From positions 1 through 6,830 of the forward strand of contig JAIERC010000397.1 in NCBI GenBank assembly GCA_019747165.1: a DNA stretch of 6,830 nt, given 5' to 3'. Shown piece after piece: positions 1 through 6,830 of this stretch. The notes beneath the pieces are model-generated. The model had not been told where the DNA came from. It did no database searches and worked only from the letters and a program-made list of their open reading frames with translations. The translations under genes and the position numbers were made by a program. How positions within the stretch are numbered: position 1 is the stretch's first letter; every line of letters starts with the position of its first letter. The stretch comes from Sphingomonas sp. (GTDB lineage: Bacteria; Pseudomonadota; Alphaproteobacteria; Sphingomonadales; Sphingomonadaceae).

Positions 1-3000
1 ATGCCGATGATTATGCCAGCCATGAGGAGCAGCGCGGCAAGGAAAAGGTGACGATCAACGACACCGGATCGCGCCCTATTCTTGCTGCCAATCAGGGCGC
101 GGCGATCAGCATCGGGTTGCCTGGCAAGGGCAAGGATTTCGAAGTCGTCGGGATTCCGCTCACCAAGCCGGGCTTTTACGTGGTCGAGCTTGCCAGCCCC
201 AAACTCGGCCAGGCGCTGCTGGGTCGTGCCGCGCCGCGCTATGTCGCCAGCGCCGCCCTCGTCACCAACATGGCGGTGCACTTCAAATGGGGCCGTGATC
301 GCAGCCTCGCCTGGGTCACCGCGCTTGATAGCGGCAAGCCCGTCGGCAATGCCGAAGTCCACGTGACCGATAGCTGCACCGGCAAGGTGCTGGCGCGCGG
401 CGTGACCGACAAGAGCGGCGGGCTGTTCTTCCCATCGGGCCTGCCGACGCCCGAAACCTATAGCGATTGCGGCAACGCGGGATCGTCCCACGCGCTGATG
501 GTATCAGCCCGCAAGGACGATGATTTCAGCTTCACGCTCACCGATTGGGGCGAAGGCATCCGCCCCTATGATTTCGATCTGCCCTATGGCTATTCGGCGC
601 AGGACGATATCGTCCACACCGTGTTTGATCGCGCGCTGGTCCGCCAGGGCGAGACGATCAACATGAAGCATATCGTCCGCAAGCCGATAACGGGTGGGTT
701 TGCTGCCGGCCCCGCCTTCACCGGCACATTGCGTCTGTCACACCGCGGGTCCGACACGCAATTTGATCTGCCGTTGACGATTGATGCCAATGGCGTCGGC
801 GAAACGAGCTGGAAGGCACCGCAAGGCGCGCCGATGGGCGATTATGATCTGCAGATCATTGCCAAGACGGCGGACGGCGACAAGACGATCTTTACCAACC
901 AGTCGTTCAAGGTTGACGAGTACCGGCTGCCAACCATGCGGGCCAGCGTCAGCGGCCCCAAGGAAGCGGCGATCCGGCCTAAGACACTGCCGGTTGATCT
1001 GTTTGTCGGCTATCTTTCCGGCGGCGGCGCATCGCGGCTGCCGGTCGAAGTGCGGGTTGGCTGGTTCGGCAGCATCGGCACCCCCAAAAACTACGAAGCC
1101 TATAGCTTTGGCGGCAAAGCAGTGACTGAGGGCGTCAAGCCGATGAACGGCGATGGCGAGGAAGAACAGACTCCCTTGCCGCCAACCCAGACCCTGCCCG
1201 TCACCCTGGGGACGGATGGCACGGCGCGCACGGGGATTGAGATACCACAATCACTCGATGGGCCAGCTAATATGCTGGTCGAGATGGATTATCAGGATGC
1301 CAATGGCGAAGTGCTCACCGCTTCGCGCAGCATCCCGATTTATGATTCAGGTGTGCGGATCGGCATCAAGACCGATGGCTGGCTGATGAAGCAGGACGAT
1401 TTGCGCCTGCGCCTGGTCGCAGTCGATACGGACGGCAAGCCGATCGCCAACCAAAAAATCACGGTCGCGCTGTATAATCGGGAGATTTTGACGGCGCGGC
1501 GTCGGTTGATCGGCGGCTTTTATGCCTATGACAATCAGATGAAGACCACCAAGCTCAATACTAGCTGCACCGTGACCACGGATGCGCAGGGACTGGCACT
1601 ATGCGCGATCAATCCTGGTGTATCGGGCGAAGTCTATGCCGTGGCGACGACCACGGACGCTGCGGGCAATCTGGCACGCAGCACCCAATCGGCATGGCTG
1701 GTGGGCGATGATGATTGGTGGTTTGGCGGCGATAATGGCGATCGGATGGATCTAATCCCCGAACAGCCCGAATATAAAGCGGGCGAAACCGCCAAATTCC
1801 AGGTCCGCATGCCCTTCCGCGAAGCTACCGCGCTGGTGACGGTTGAACGGGAAGGCGTGCTGTCCAGCTTTGTCACGCATCTGAGCGGCAAGGACCCGGT
1901 GATTGAGGTCGCGATGCCGGGCAGCTATGCCCCCGACGTCTTCGTCTCGGTCATGGCGGTGCGCGGTCGCGTCCAGCCCGGATTTTGGGACTGGCTAAGC
2001 GATATCGGCGCGATGATGGGGATCGTCGCCAAGCACGAACCCACGCCCGAGCCGACCGCCCTGGTCGATCTCAGCAAGCCCGCCTACCGGATCGGCATTG
2101 CCAAGGTAAAGGTCGGCTGGGACGCCTATCGCCTCGGCGTGACCGTCAAGGCGGATCGCGAACGCTATGCCGCGCGCGACGTGGCCCAAGTCGATGTCGA
2201 TGTGAAAATGCCCGATGGCAAGCCCGCAGCAAGCGCCGATGTCGCCTTTGTCGCGGTTGATCAGGCGCTGCTCCAGCTCGCCCCCAATGACAGTTGGGAC
2301 GTGCTGAGCGCGATGATGGGCGAACGCTCGCTCTCCGTTCTCACCTCAACCGCGCAGACCCAGGTCGTTGGCAAGCGCCATTATGGCAAGAAGGCGGTCG
2401 AAGCGGGCGGCGGCGGTGGTGGCGATCTCTCGGGGCTCAACCGTGAGAATTTCCAACCCGTGCTGCTGTGGAAGGGCCATGTCGCGCTTGACGCCAATGG
2501 CCATGCCCGCGTGCCCGTCGCGCTCAATGACGCGCTGACGTCGTTCAAACTGGTGGCGATTGCAACCGAAGGCGCGCAACTCTTCGGCACGGGCGAGGCC
2601 GATATCCGCGCGGCGCAAGACCTGAGCATCTTTGCCGGCATTCCGCCCTTGGTCCGCACCGGTGACCAGTTCGGCGCGGTGTTCACGCTGCGCAATGCCT
2701 CCGACAAGCCGATGACGGTCACCGCGACCGTCGATCTGATGCCGCGCGTCGCTACCGGCAAGCCGCTGACGGTAACGATCCCGGCAGGGGGAGCCGCCCC
2801 CGTGGCGTGGAATTTGACCGCGCGCGAAGGCCTGAACAGCCTGCGTTGGCAGGTGTCCGCAAAAAGTGCTGACGGCAAGGCGGTCGACCGGATCACGGTT
2901 GATCAGCAGATCGTGCCAGCGGTACCGGTCGAAGTTTGGGCGGCCACGCTCGCTCGGGTCGAAGCAGCGACGTCGATTCCGATCGCTGCCCCGGCGGGGG

Positions 3001-4448
3001 CTCTGCCGGCGCGTAGCAGCGTCGATATCCGGCTGGCTGATACGCTCGCGCCGCCGCTCGCCGGGGTCCGCAGCTACATGACTGCCTATCCCTATAATTG
3101 CTTCGAACAGCGGCTGTCGCGGATCGTTGCGCTTGGCGATGTCGCAGGCTGGACCGCGCTGGCCGGCGATATCCCCACCTATCAGGCGCCCGATGGCCTG
3201 CTGCGCTATTGGCCTTCGGACAGCCTGGAAGGGTCCGAAGCGCTGACCGCATATGTGCTGTCGATCACGTCGGAGGCTGGCCTGCCAATCCCCGACGGGC
3301 CGCGGGCACGGATGATCGAGGGGCTGAAGGCGGTGGTCAATGGCCGGGTCCGGCATGAGGATTATGGTGACGTCCGGCTGCAACGCATCGCCGCCTTTGC
3401 CGCACTCGCCCGCGCCGGTGCCGCCACCCCGGCGATGCTCGGCCAGATTGGCCTGGCCACCAATGAAATGCCGACCGCCCAATTGGCTGATTATCTGGTC
3501 GGGCTCGACAAGCTCCAGGGTCTTGCCAATGCCCCGGCGCTGAAAACCGCCGCCCAGGCCGAATTGCGCAAGCGGCTGGTCTATGAAGGGACGCGGCTTG
3601 ATCTGAGCGACCAGTCAAGCGCTGCCTGGTGGCTGATGTCATCGGGCGACGAGGGCGCAATCAAGGCTTTGGTGTCCGTGCTCGGTCGGCCCGGTTGGCA
3701 GGATGATGCGCCGCGGATGATGGTCGGCGTGGCGCTGCGCCAGTCGCGCGGCCATTGGGATACCACCACCGCCAATGCCTGGGGAGCGATTGCCGCCCGG
3801 AAATTTGCGGGCGTCTATCCGGCTGAAGCGGTTGCCGGCGTGACCACGGCGTCGATCGGGAGCACGACGCTTACCCGCGCTTGGCCGCTTGCCGAGCCGT
3901 CACGCTTCGTCAGCCTGCCGCTGCCGAGCACGCCAGCGCCGCTGAAACTGACGCAGAGCGGCGGGGCGGGGCCATGGGCGATGGTGTCGGTGTCGGCCGC
4001 GGTGCCACTCACCAAACCGCTCAACGCCGGATACAAGATGACCAAGTCGGTCGCGGTGGTGCAGGCGCGCAAAGCGGGCGTGCTGACTCGCGGCGATGTG
4101 CTGAAGGTGACGATCACCGTCGATGCCTCAGCCGAGCGCAACTGGGTCGTCGTGAGCGATCCGGTGCCAGCGGGGGCGACGATCATTGGCGATCAGGGCG
4201 GGCAATCCTCGCTGTTGGCGCAGGTCACGGGCAATGCAGGCGTCTCGCCCAGCTACGTCGAACGCGGTGGCGCGACTTGGCGCGGTTATTTTGCCTGGGT
4301 GCCGCGTGACAGCTTCACGGTGAGCTATACCGTCAGACTCAACGGATCGGGCCGCTTCAATCTGCCACCGACCCAGGTCGAGGCGATGTATTCGCCCGCG
4401 ATCCGCGCCGCCCTGCCCAACGCACCAGTTACGGTGCTGCCGAATTGA
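1..4448 (+). CDS. Bacterial alpha-2-macroglobulin family protein (YfhM/ECAM-like protease trap), 5'-truncated by window edge
   Basis: The frame is open from the first complete codon (position 3) to TGA 4446-4448, giving 1481 visible residues, numbered here from position 3. Residues before the GTG at 48 (ADDYASHEEQRGKEK) read as ordinary protein, so the gene starts outside the window; E. coli YfhM is about 1650 residues and sphingomonad homologues are often longer. Visible in order: macroglobulin (MG) beta-domains, including an MG2-like A2M_N stretch near 202-315 (VFDRALVRQGE); the family hallmark DDWWFGGDNGDRMD near 570 followed by MPFREATALVTVEREG; VAVDQALLQL then a Gly6 linker (802-807); the A2M domain from about 816 (LLWKGHVALDANG); the thioester motif YPYNCFEQ with Cys1033; an alpha-helical thioester domain with GSEALTAYVL and GHWDTTTANAWG (1250); and a C-terminal beta-domain with SDPVPAGA. 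In the family, cleavage of a bait region collapses the protein and exposes the thioester, which covalently traps the protease in the periplasm. It lies directly upstream of pbpC, probably in one operon. Signal peptide and lipobox cannot be judged. Family assignment is strong; the protease-trap role is inferred. Confidence 0.95.
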   Translation, partial: ADDYASHEEQRGKEKVTINDTGSRPILAANQGAAISIGLPGKGKDFEVVGIPLTKPGFYVVELASPKLGQALLGRAAPRYVASAALVTNMAVHFKWGRDRSLAWVTALDSGKPVGNAEVHVTDSCTGKVLARGVTDKSGGLFFPSGLPTPETYSDCGNAGSSHALMVSARKDDDFSFTLTDWGEGIRPYDFDLPYGYSAQDDIVHTVFDRALVRQGETINMKHIVRKPITGGFAAGPAFTGTLRLSHRGSDTQFDLPLTIDANGVGETSWKAPQGAPMGDYDLQIIAKTADGDKTIFTNQSFKVDEYRLPTMRASVSGPKEAAIRPKTLPVDLFVGYLSGGGASRLPVEVRVGWFGSIGTPKNYEAYSFGGKAVTEGVKPMNGDGEEEQTPLPPTQTLPVTLGTDGTARTGIEIPQSLDGPANMLVEMDYQDANGEVLTASRSIPIYDSGVRIGIKTDGWLMKQDDLRLRLVAVDTDGKPIANQKITVALYNREILTARRRLIGGFYAYDNQMKTTKLNTSCTVTTDAQGLALCAINPGVSGEVYAVATTTDAAGNLARSTQSAWLVGDDDWWFGGDNGDRMDLIPEQPEYKAGETAKFQVRMPFREATALVTVEREGVLSSFVTHLSGKDPVIEVAMPGSYAPDVFVSVMAVRGRVQPGFWDWLSDIGAMMGIVAKHEPTPEPTALVDLSKPAYRIGIAKVKVGWDAYRLGVTVKADRERYAARDVAQVDVDVKMPDGKPAASADVAFVAVDQALLQLAPNDSWDVLSAMMGERSLSVLTSTAQTQVVGKRHYGKKAVEAGGGGGGDLSGLNRENFQPVLLWKGHVALDANGHARVPVALNDALTSFKLVAIATEGAQLFGTGEADIRAAQDLSIFAGIPPLVRTGDQFGAVFTLRNASDKPMTVTATVDLMPRVATGKPLTVTIPAGGAAPVAWNLTAREGLNSLRWQVSAKSADGKAVDRITVDQQIVPAVPVEVWAATLARVEAATSIPIAAPAGALPARSSVDIRLADTLAPPLAGVRSYMTAYPYNCFEQRLSRIVALGDVAGWTALAGDIPTYQAPDGLLRYWPSDSLEGSEALTAYVLSITSEAGLPIPDGPRARMIEGLKAVVNGRVRHEDYGDVRLQRIAAFAALARAGAATPAMLGQIGLATNEMPTAQLADYLVGLDKLQGLANAPALKTAAQAELRKRLVYEGTRLDLSDQSSAAWWLMSSGDEGAIKALVSVLGRPGWQDDAPRMMVGVALRQSRGHWDTTTANAWGAIAARKFAGVYPAEAVAGVTTASIGSTTLTRAWPLAEPSRFVSLPLPSTPAPLKLTQSGGAGPWAMVSVSAAVPLTKPLNAGYKMTKSVAVVQARKAGVLTRGDVLKVTITVDASAERNWVVVSDPVPAGATIIGDQGGQSSLLAQVTGNAGVSPSYVERGGATWRGYFAWVPRDSFTVSYTVRLNGSGRFNLPPTQVEAMYSPAIRAALPNAPVTVLPN
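2406..2423 (+). other. Gly6 flexible linker before the A2M domain
   Basis: Six consecutive glycine codons (ggc ggc ggc ggt ggt ggc) encode residues 802-807 of the A2M. They lie between the VVGKRHYGKKAVEA segment and the NRENFQPVLLW start of the A2M domain. This is the general area where A2M proteins carry their protease-sensitive bait region. A glycine-rich stretch here is, to my recollection, common in this bacterial subfamily, so it is probably a flexible, exposed loop rather than an insertion. Basic residues just upstream (K, R, H, K, K) are potential protease sites. The bait assignment is an inference. Confidence 0.6.
3090..3110 (+). other. A2M thioester motif (P-Y-N-C-F-E-Q)
   Basis: Codons 3099-3110 read Cys-Phe-Glu-Gln inside YPYNCFEQ. 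In thioester A2M and complement C3/C4 proteins the Cys and Gln side chains of CxEQ form the internal beta-cysteinyl-gamma-glutamyl thioester that reacts with the trapped protease. The motif is intact and sits at the start of a helical domain, about 230 residues after the Gly6 linker, as expected for the family. The second position is Phe, where E. coli YfhM has Leu and animal A2M has Gly. Some bacterial A2M paralogues (YfaS type) lack the Cys; this one does not. Thioester formation itself is inferred. Confidence 0.9.
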
Positions 4449-4465
4449 CATGAACTGGCGTTGAG
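4449..4465 (+). promoter_or_regulatory. A2M-pbpC junction with weak ribosome binding site and a 4-codon minicistron
   Basis: Only 17 bases separate the A2M stop (TGA 4446-4448) from the chosen pbpC ATG (4466), too short for an ordinary independent promoter, so the genes are probably co-transcribed. No good Shine-Dalgarno sequence is visible; the region reads catgaactggcgttgag. An ATG at 4450 opens a 4-codon frame (Met-Asn-Trp-Arg) that stops at TGA 4462-4464, one base before the pbpC ATG. This would allow termination-reinitiation coupling but could be chance. A second in-frame ATG at 4493 (codon 10), with GAGG at 4476-4479, is an alternative pbpC start. Confidence 0.4.
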
Positions 4466-6658
4466 ATGGAATGGCGAGGTCGATTGCGGGCGATGCTGGC
4501 TAACCAGCCCGATCGGCTTTGGGCGGTTACCATTGCCTGGATAAAGGCGCGGCGGAAGACCGATTATGCGCTGGGCGGGCTGGTACTGCTGGTGTTGGCC
4601 GGGATGGTGCTTGATTATGCCACCCAGCCGCCACCGCTGCCGGGCTATGCGCAGGTGCGCCGCGCCTGGAAGCCCTCCGAAGCCTGGCTCTATGCCCGCG
4701 ACGGCACGTTGATCGACAGTGCACGCGTCAATTTCGCGGCGCGGCGGCTAGCCTGGACACCGCTCGACCGGGTTTCGCCGGCCACTCGTGACACGCTGCT
4801 CGCCGCCGAGGACAAACGATTCTATGGCCATGGCGGGGTTGATTTTCTGGCCTTGGCCGGGGCAGTTCGCGATCGGTTGCAGAACAAGCATGGGCGCGGG
4901 GCAAGCACGCTGTCGATGCAGCTTGCGGGCTTTTTGAGCACCGATCTTGCTGCGCCCGGCGCGCGCGGCTGGCGGGACAAGCTGCGTCAGATACGCGCGG
5001 CCTGGGCGCTTGAGCGCAGCTGGCGCAAGGACCAGATTTTTGAGGCCTATCTCAACCTGGCCGGGTTTCGCGGCGAGGCGCAGGGCATTGGTGCGGCAGC
5101 GCTTGGCCTGTTCGGCAAGACCCCGGATGCACTGTCACGCGATGATTCGCTGTTGCTGGCGGCATTATTGCCTGATCCGCAGGCACGGCCCGACCAGGTC
5201 GCTCGGCGCGCTTGTGCTTTAGCTCATGCCTCGGACTGCACCCGGTTTGACGGTGCCGCCTGGTCGATGCTCGGCCCGGCGCGCAGCCTGGCGCTCGATC
5301 CGGGACTGGCCCCGCATCTCGCCAGCCGATTGCTGACCCAGGCTGGCCTAAAGATCACAACGACGATTGACGCCCAGACGCAGCGGATCGCGATCGCTGC
5401 CCTTGTCCGGCAGTTGCGCGGGCTGGGCGGGGCCCGCGCCCGTGACGGCGCGGTGGTGGTGGTCGATAATGAAAGCGGCGATGTACTCGCTTATGTCGGC
5501 GGGGTTGGCGGTGCCTCTACTGCTGCCGCCGTCGATGGCGCGGCGAGCTATCGCCAGGCCGGGTCGACCCTCAAGCCGTTTCTCTACGCCGATGCGATCG
5601 AGAAGGGCTATCTGACTGCGGCGTCGATCCTCGACGATTCACCTGTTCAGCTCGACACCGCTTCTGGCCTTTATGTGCCGCAAAACTATGATCGCGATTT
5701 CAAGGGTCCCGTCTCGGCCCGCAGCGCGCTAGCGGGGTCGCTTAACGTGCCCGCGGTCCGCACTCTGCTGCTTGTCGGCGTCGAGCCGTTTCGCGATCGA
5801 CTGTGGGACACCGGCTATCGCGGCTTGACCGAGGATGGCCCATATTATGGCTTTTCGCTCGCGCTCGGCTCGGCTGAAGTGACCCTAATTGAGCAGGTTG
5901 CGGCCTTTCGGTCGCTTGCGCTTGGCGGGCGTTGGTCGGCGCTGCGGCTGACGGCCACCGATAGGCTCGCGCCCCCACGCGCCATCACCACCCCGGCTGC
6001 TGCCTGGATTGTCAGCGATATGCTGGCTGATCCCAATGCCCGGGCCGGCACCTTTGGCCTTGATAGCGCGCTGCGCCTGCCCTTTTGGGCAGCGGTGAAG
6101 ACCGGCACGTCAAAGGGCCTGCGCGACAATTGGTGCATCGGTTTTTCAAAGCGCTTTACCGTCGGGGTCTGGGTCGGCAATCTGGAGGGCGATCCGATGC
6201 GCGCCGTATCGGGCACCAGCGGTGCCGCTCCGGTCTGGCGCGATGTCATGCTGGCAATCAACGCGCGCGGCAGCGGGCCGCCCGCAATGCCCCCTGGCAT
6301 CGAGGCGCGCCAGATCAGCTTTGGCGGTGCCATCGAACAGCCTCGGCGCGAATATTTTCTGATCGGCACCGGCCAGACGCGCATCGCCGGCGCGCCCGAT
6401 ACCGCACGGCGACCGCGAATCACCAATCCTGTTGCCGGCAGCGTCTATGCGCTCGATCCCGATATCCCGATTGGTCGCCAGAAACTGGCGATTGGCGTGT
6501 CGGGGGCGACAGCGGCACATCGGTTAGAGCTCGACACCAAAGATCTGGGCGCGGCAGACGGGCATCCCCTGGTGCTGGCGGGGCCGGGGCGGCACCGGCT
6601 GCGGCTGATCGATCTGAGCGGGCGCGTGGTTGATCAGGTGATCTTCACGATGCGCTAA
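4466..6658 (+). CDS. pbpC: Penicillin-binding protein 1C (bifunctional peptidoglycan glycosyltransferase/transpeptidase)
   Basis: This 730-residue class A PBP is close to the length of E. coli PbpC (about 770). A basic cytoplasmic tail of about 33 residues precedes one membrane anchor (about 34-51, LGGLVLLVLAGMVL), with the rest periplasmic. The GT51 glycosyltransferase domain (about 85-255) has E115-DKRFYGHGG with the catalytic Glu, GASTLSMQ (145-152), RKDQIFEAYLN with K188 and E193, and GIGAAALGLFGK (207-218). It would polymerise lipid II into glycan strands. The penicillin-binding transpeptidase domain (about 296-600) has the acyl-enzyme serine in S367-TLK, S425-L-N and K545-T-G-T. The C-terminal segment (about 650-730, from PRITNPVAGSVYALDP) matches the PbpC-type BiPBP_C domain, which separates PBP1C from PBP1A and PBP1B. 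All key residues are present, so both activities are expected, although E. coli PBP1C binds few beta-lactams and its role is unclear. It directly follows the A2M, the known yfhM-pbpC pairing. ATG 4466 is the first in-frame start after the A2M stop, but lacks a strong ribosome binding site; ATG 4493 would shorten only the cytoplasmic tail. Confidence 0.95.
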   Translation: MEWRGRLRAMLANQPDRLWAVTIAWIKARRKTDYALGGLVLLVLAGMVLDYATQPPPLPGYAQVRRAWKPSEAWLYARDGTLIDSARVNFAARRLAWTPLDRVSPATRDTLLAAEDKRFYGHGGVDFLALAGAVRDRLQNKHGRGASTLSMQLAGFLSTDLAAPGARGWRDKLRQIRAAWALERSWRKDQIFEAYLNLAGFRGEAQGIGAAALGLFGKTPDALSRDDSLLLAALLPDPQARPDQVARRACALAHASDCTRFDGAAWSMLGPARSLALDPGLAPHLASRLLTQAGLKITTTIDAQTQRIAIAALVRQLRGLGGARARDGAVVVVDNESGDVLAYVGGVGGASTAAAVDGAASYRQAGSTLKPFLYADAIEKGYLTAASILDDSPVQLDTASGLYVPQNYDRDFKGPVSARSALAGSLNVPAVRTLLLVGVEPFRDRLWDTGYRGLTEDGPYYGFSLALGSAEVTLIEQVAAFRSLALGGRWSALRLTATDRLAPPRAITTPAAAWIVSDMLADPNARAGTFGLDSALRLPFWAAVKTGTSKGLRDNWCIGFSKRFTVGVWVGNLEGDPMRAVSGTSGAAPVWRDVMLAINARGSGPPAMPPGIEARQISFGGAIEQPRREYFLIGTGQTRIAGAPDTARRPRITNPVAGSVYALDPDIPIGRQKLAIGVSGATAAHRLELDTKDLGAADGHPLVLAGPGRHRLRLIDLSGRVVDQVIFTMR

Positions 6659-6676
6659 GGCTGGTATTGCAGGCAT

Positions 6677-6716
6677 GAAAAGGCCAGCACGGCTTTCACG
6701 CCACGCTGGCCTTTTC
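6677..6716. terminator. Bidirectional Rho-independent-type terminator between convergent genes
   Basis: The arms gaaaaggccagc (6677-6688) and gctggccttttc (6705-6716) are perfect 12-base reverse complements around a 16-base loop. Within the loop, ggc 6691-6693 can pair with gcc 6700-6702. The GC core (ggccagc/gctggcc) is flanked by an A run on the left and a T run on the right, so transcripts from either strand form a GC hairpin ending in four U. It starts 18 bases after the pbpC stop and ends 20 bases before the stop of the convergent gene, so it can end both transcripts. The U tract is short, so strength is uncertain. Confidence 0.8.
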
Positions 6717-6736
6717 GGTAAGGTATTATCGCACCG

Positions 6737-6830
6737 TTAGAAGAAGAAACCGCGATAGACGTCGACCACGACGCCCCGGCGCGTATCAATCAACATCACG
6801 TCGTTATAGTGGCGCACCCAACGATTATAG
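6737..6830 (-). CDS. RcnB-family periplasmic protein, C-terminal fragment (gene continues beyond the window)
   Basis: On the minus strand an open frame enters from the right edge and ends at TAA (complement of 6737-6739), giving 30 residues from YNRWVRHYNDVM to LIDTRRGVVVDVYRGFFF. The pattern W-V-R-x-Y-x-D-x-x-L-[IV]-D-x-[RT]-x-G-x-V-V-D-V, followed by an aromatic end, is what I recognise from the C-termini of RcnB-type proteins (E. coli RcnB is a periplasmic protein affecting nickel/cobalt homeostasis). Sphingomonads often have several such small secreted proteins of unknown role. Only the tail is visible, so start, signal peptide and function cannot be judged. The gene converges on pbpC and shares the terminator at 6677-6716. 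Family membership is moderately sure; any metal-related role is not shown by this sequence. Confidence 0.7.
   Translation of the reverse strand, partial: YNRWVRHYNDVMLIDTRRGVVVDVYRGFFF

Noticed and set aside
48..50. GTG 48 as the real start of the A2M gene
   Set aside because: The preceding 15 codons are open and protein-like, no ribosome binding site decides for GTG, and starting here would remove the signal peptide and N-terminal domains that the family has.
1..51. ATG codons at positions 1, 7, 13 and 22 as starts of the first gene
   Set aside because: All lie in frame 1, which ends at TGA 49-51. The A2M frame (codons at 3, 6, 9 ...) is open through the window edge, so the true start is outside.
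738..1250. Minus-strand open frame of 170 codons
   Set aside because: Antisense shadow of the A2M gene; composition is atypical for a protein and no motif is visible.
2406..2423. GGC/GGT run as a tandem nucleotide repeat or phase-variation tract
   Set aside because: The six codons encode an in-frame glycine linker, and length changes in triplets would not switch the frame; it is too short and mixed to call a variable repeat.
2346..3482. Long minus-strand open frame (378 codons) opposite the A2M
   Set aside because: It lies wholly opposite a well-supported gene in GC-rich DNA where antisense frames stay open by codon bias; the product is rich in Arg, Gly and His with no recognisable domain.
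4471..4503. ATG at 4471 as an alternative pbpC start
   Set aside because: It is out of the pbpC frame and stops at TAA after ten codons.
5845..6426. Minus-strand open frame of 193 codons opposite pbpC
   Set aside because: It overlaps the transpeptidase coding sequence and shows no domain; it is best explained by GC-rich codon bias.

Overview
The window looks like chromosomal DNA from a GC-rich alphaproteobacterium, most likely a sphingomonad (Sphingomonas/Sphingopyxis-type). This placement is an inference from the GC-rich codon choice, the style of the two large proteins, and a C-terminal RcnB-type fragment of a kind common in sphingomonads. No 16S rRNA or other taxonomic marker is present.

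Layout: (1) Positions 1-4448 (+) hold the C-terminal 1481 residues of a bacterial alpha-2-macroglobulin (A2M). Its reading frame is open through the left edge, so the N-terminus (signal peptide or lipobox and the first domains) lies outside the window. (2) After a 17-base gap, positions 4466-6658 (+) hold a complete pbpC encoding penicillin-binding protein 1C, a bifunctional peptidoglycan glycosyltransferase/transpeptidase. (3) A perfect 12-bp inverted repeat with T/A-rich flanks at 6677-6716 is a likely bidirectional terminator. (4) Positions 6737-6830 (-) hold the last 30 codons of a convergent gene whose product ends like RcnB-family periplasmic proteins. No tRNA, rRNA, CRISPR array, insertion sequence or phage feature was seen. 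There is no gene-free stretch over 300 bases.

How the genes fit together: A2M next to pbpC is a known bacterial arrangement (E. coli yfhM-pbpC). The A2M is thought to act as a periplasmic thioester protease trap. PBP1C is thought to act at the cell wall, so the pair has been proposed to protect or repair the envelope under attack by foreign proteases. The A2M here keeps its thioester motif (C-F-E-Q) and PbpC keeps its glycosyltransferase and transpeptidase motifs, so both look functional. I found no convincing undescribed system. The points most worth checking are small: the Gly6 segment in the presumed bait area, candidate disulfide pairs, the pbpC start with a 4-codon minicistron in the junction, and the symmetric terminator between convergent genes.
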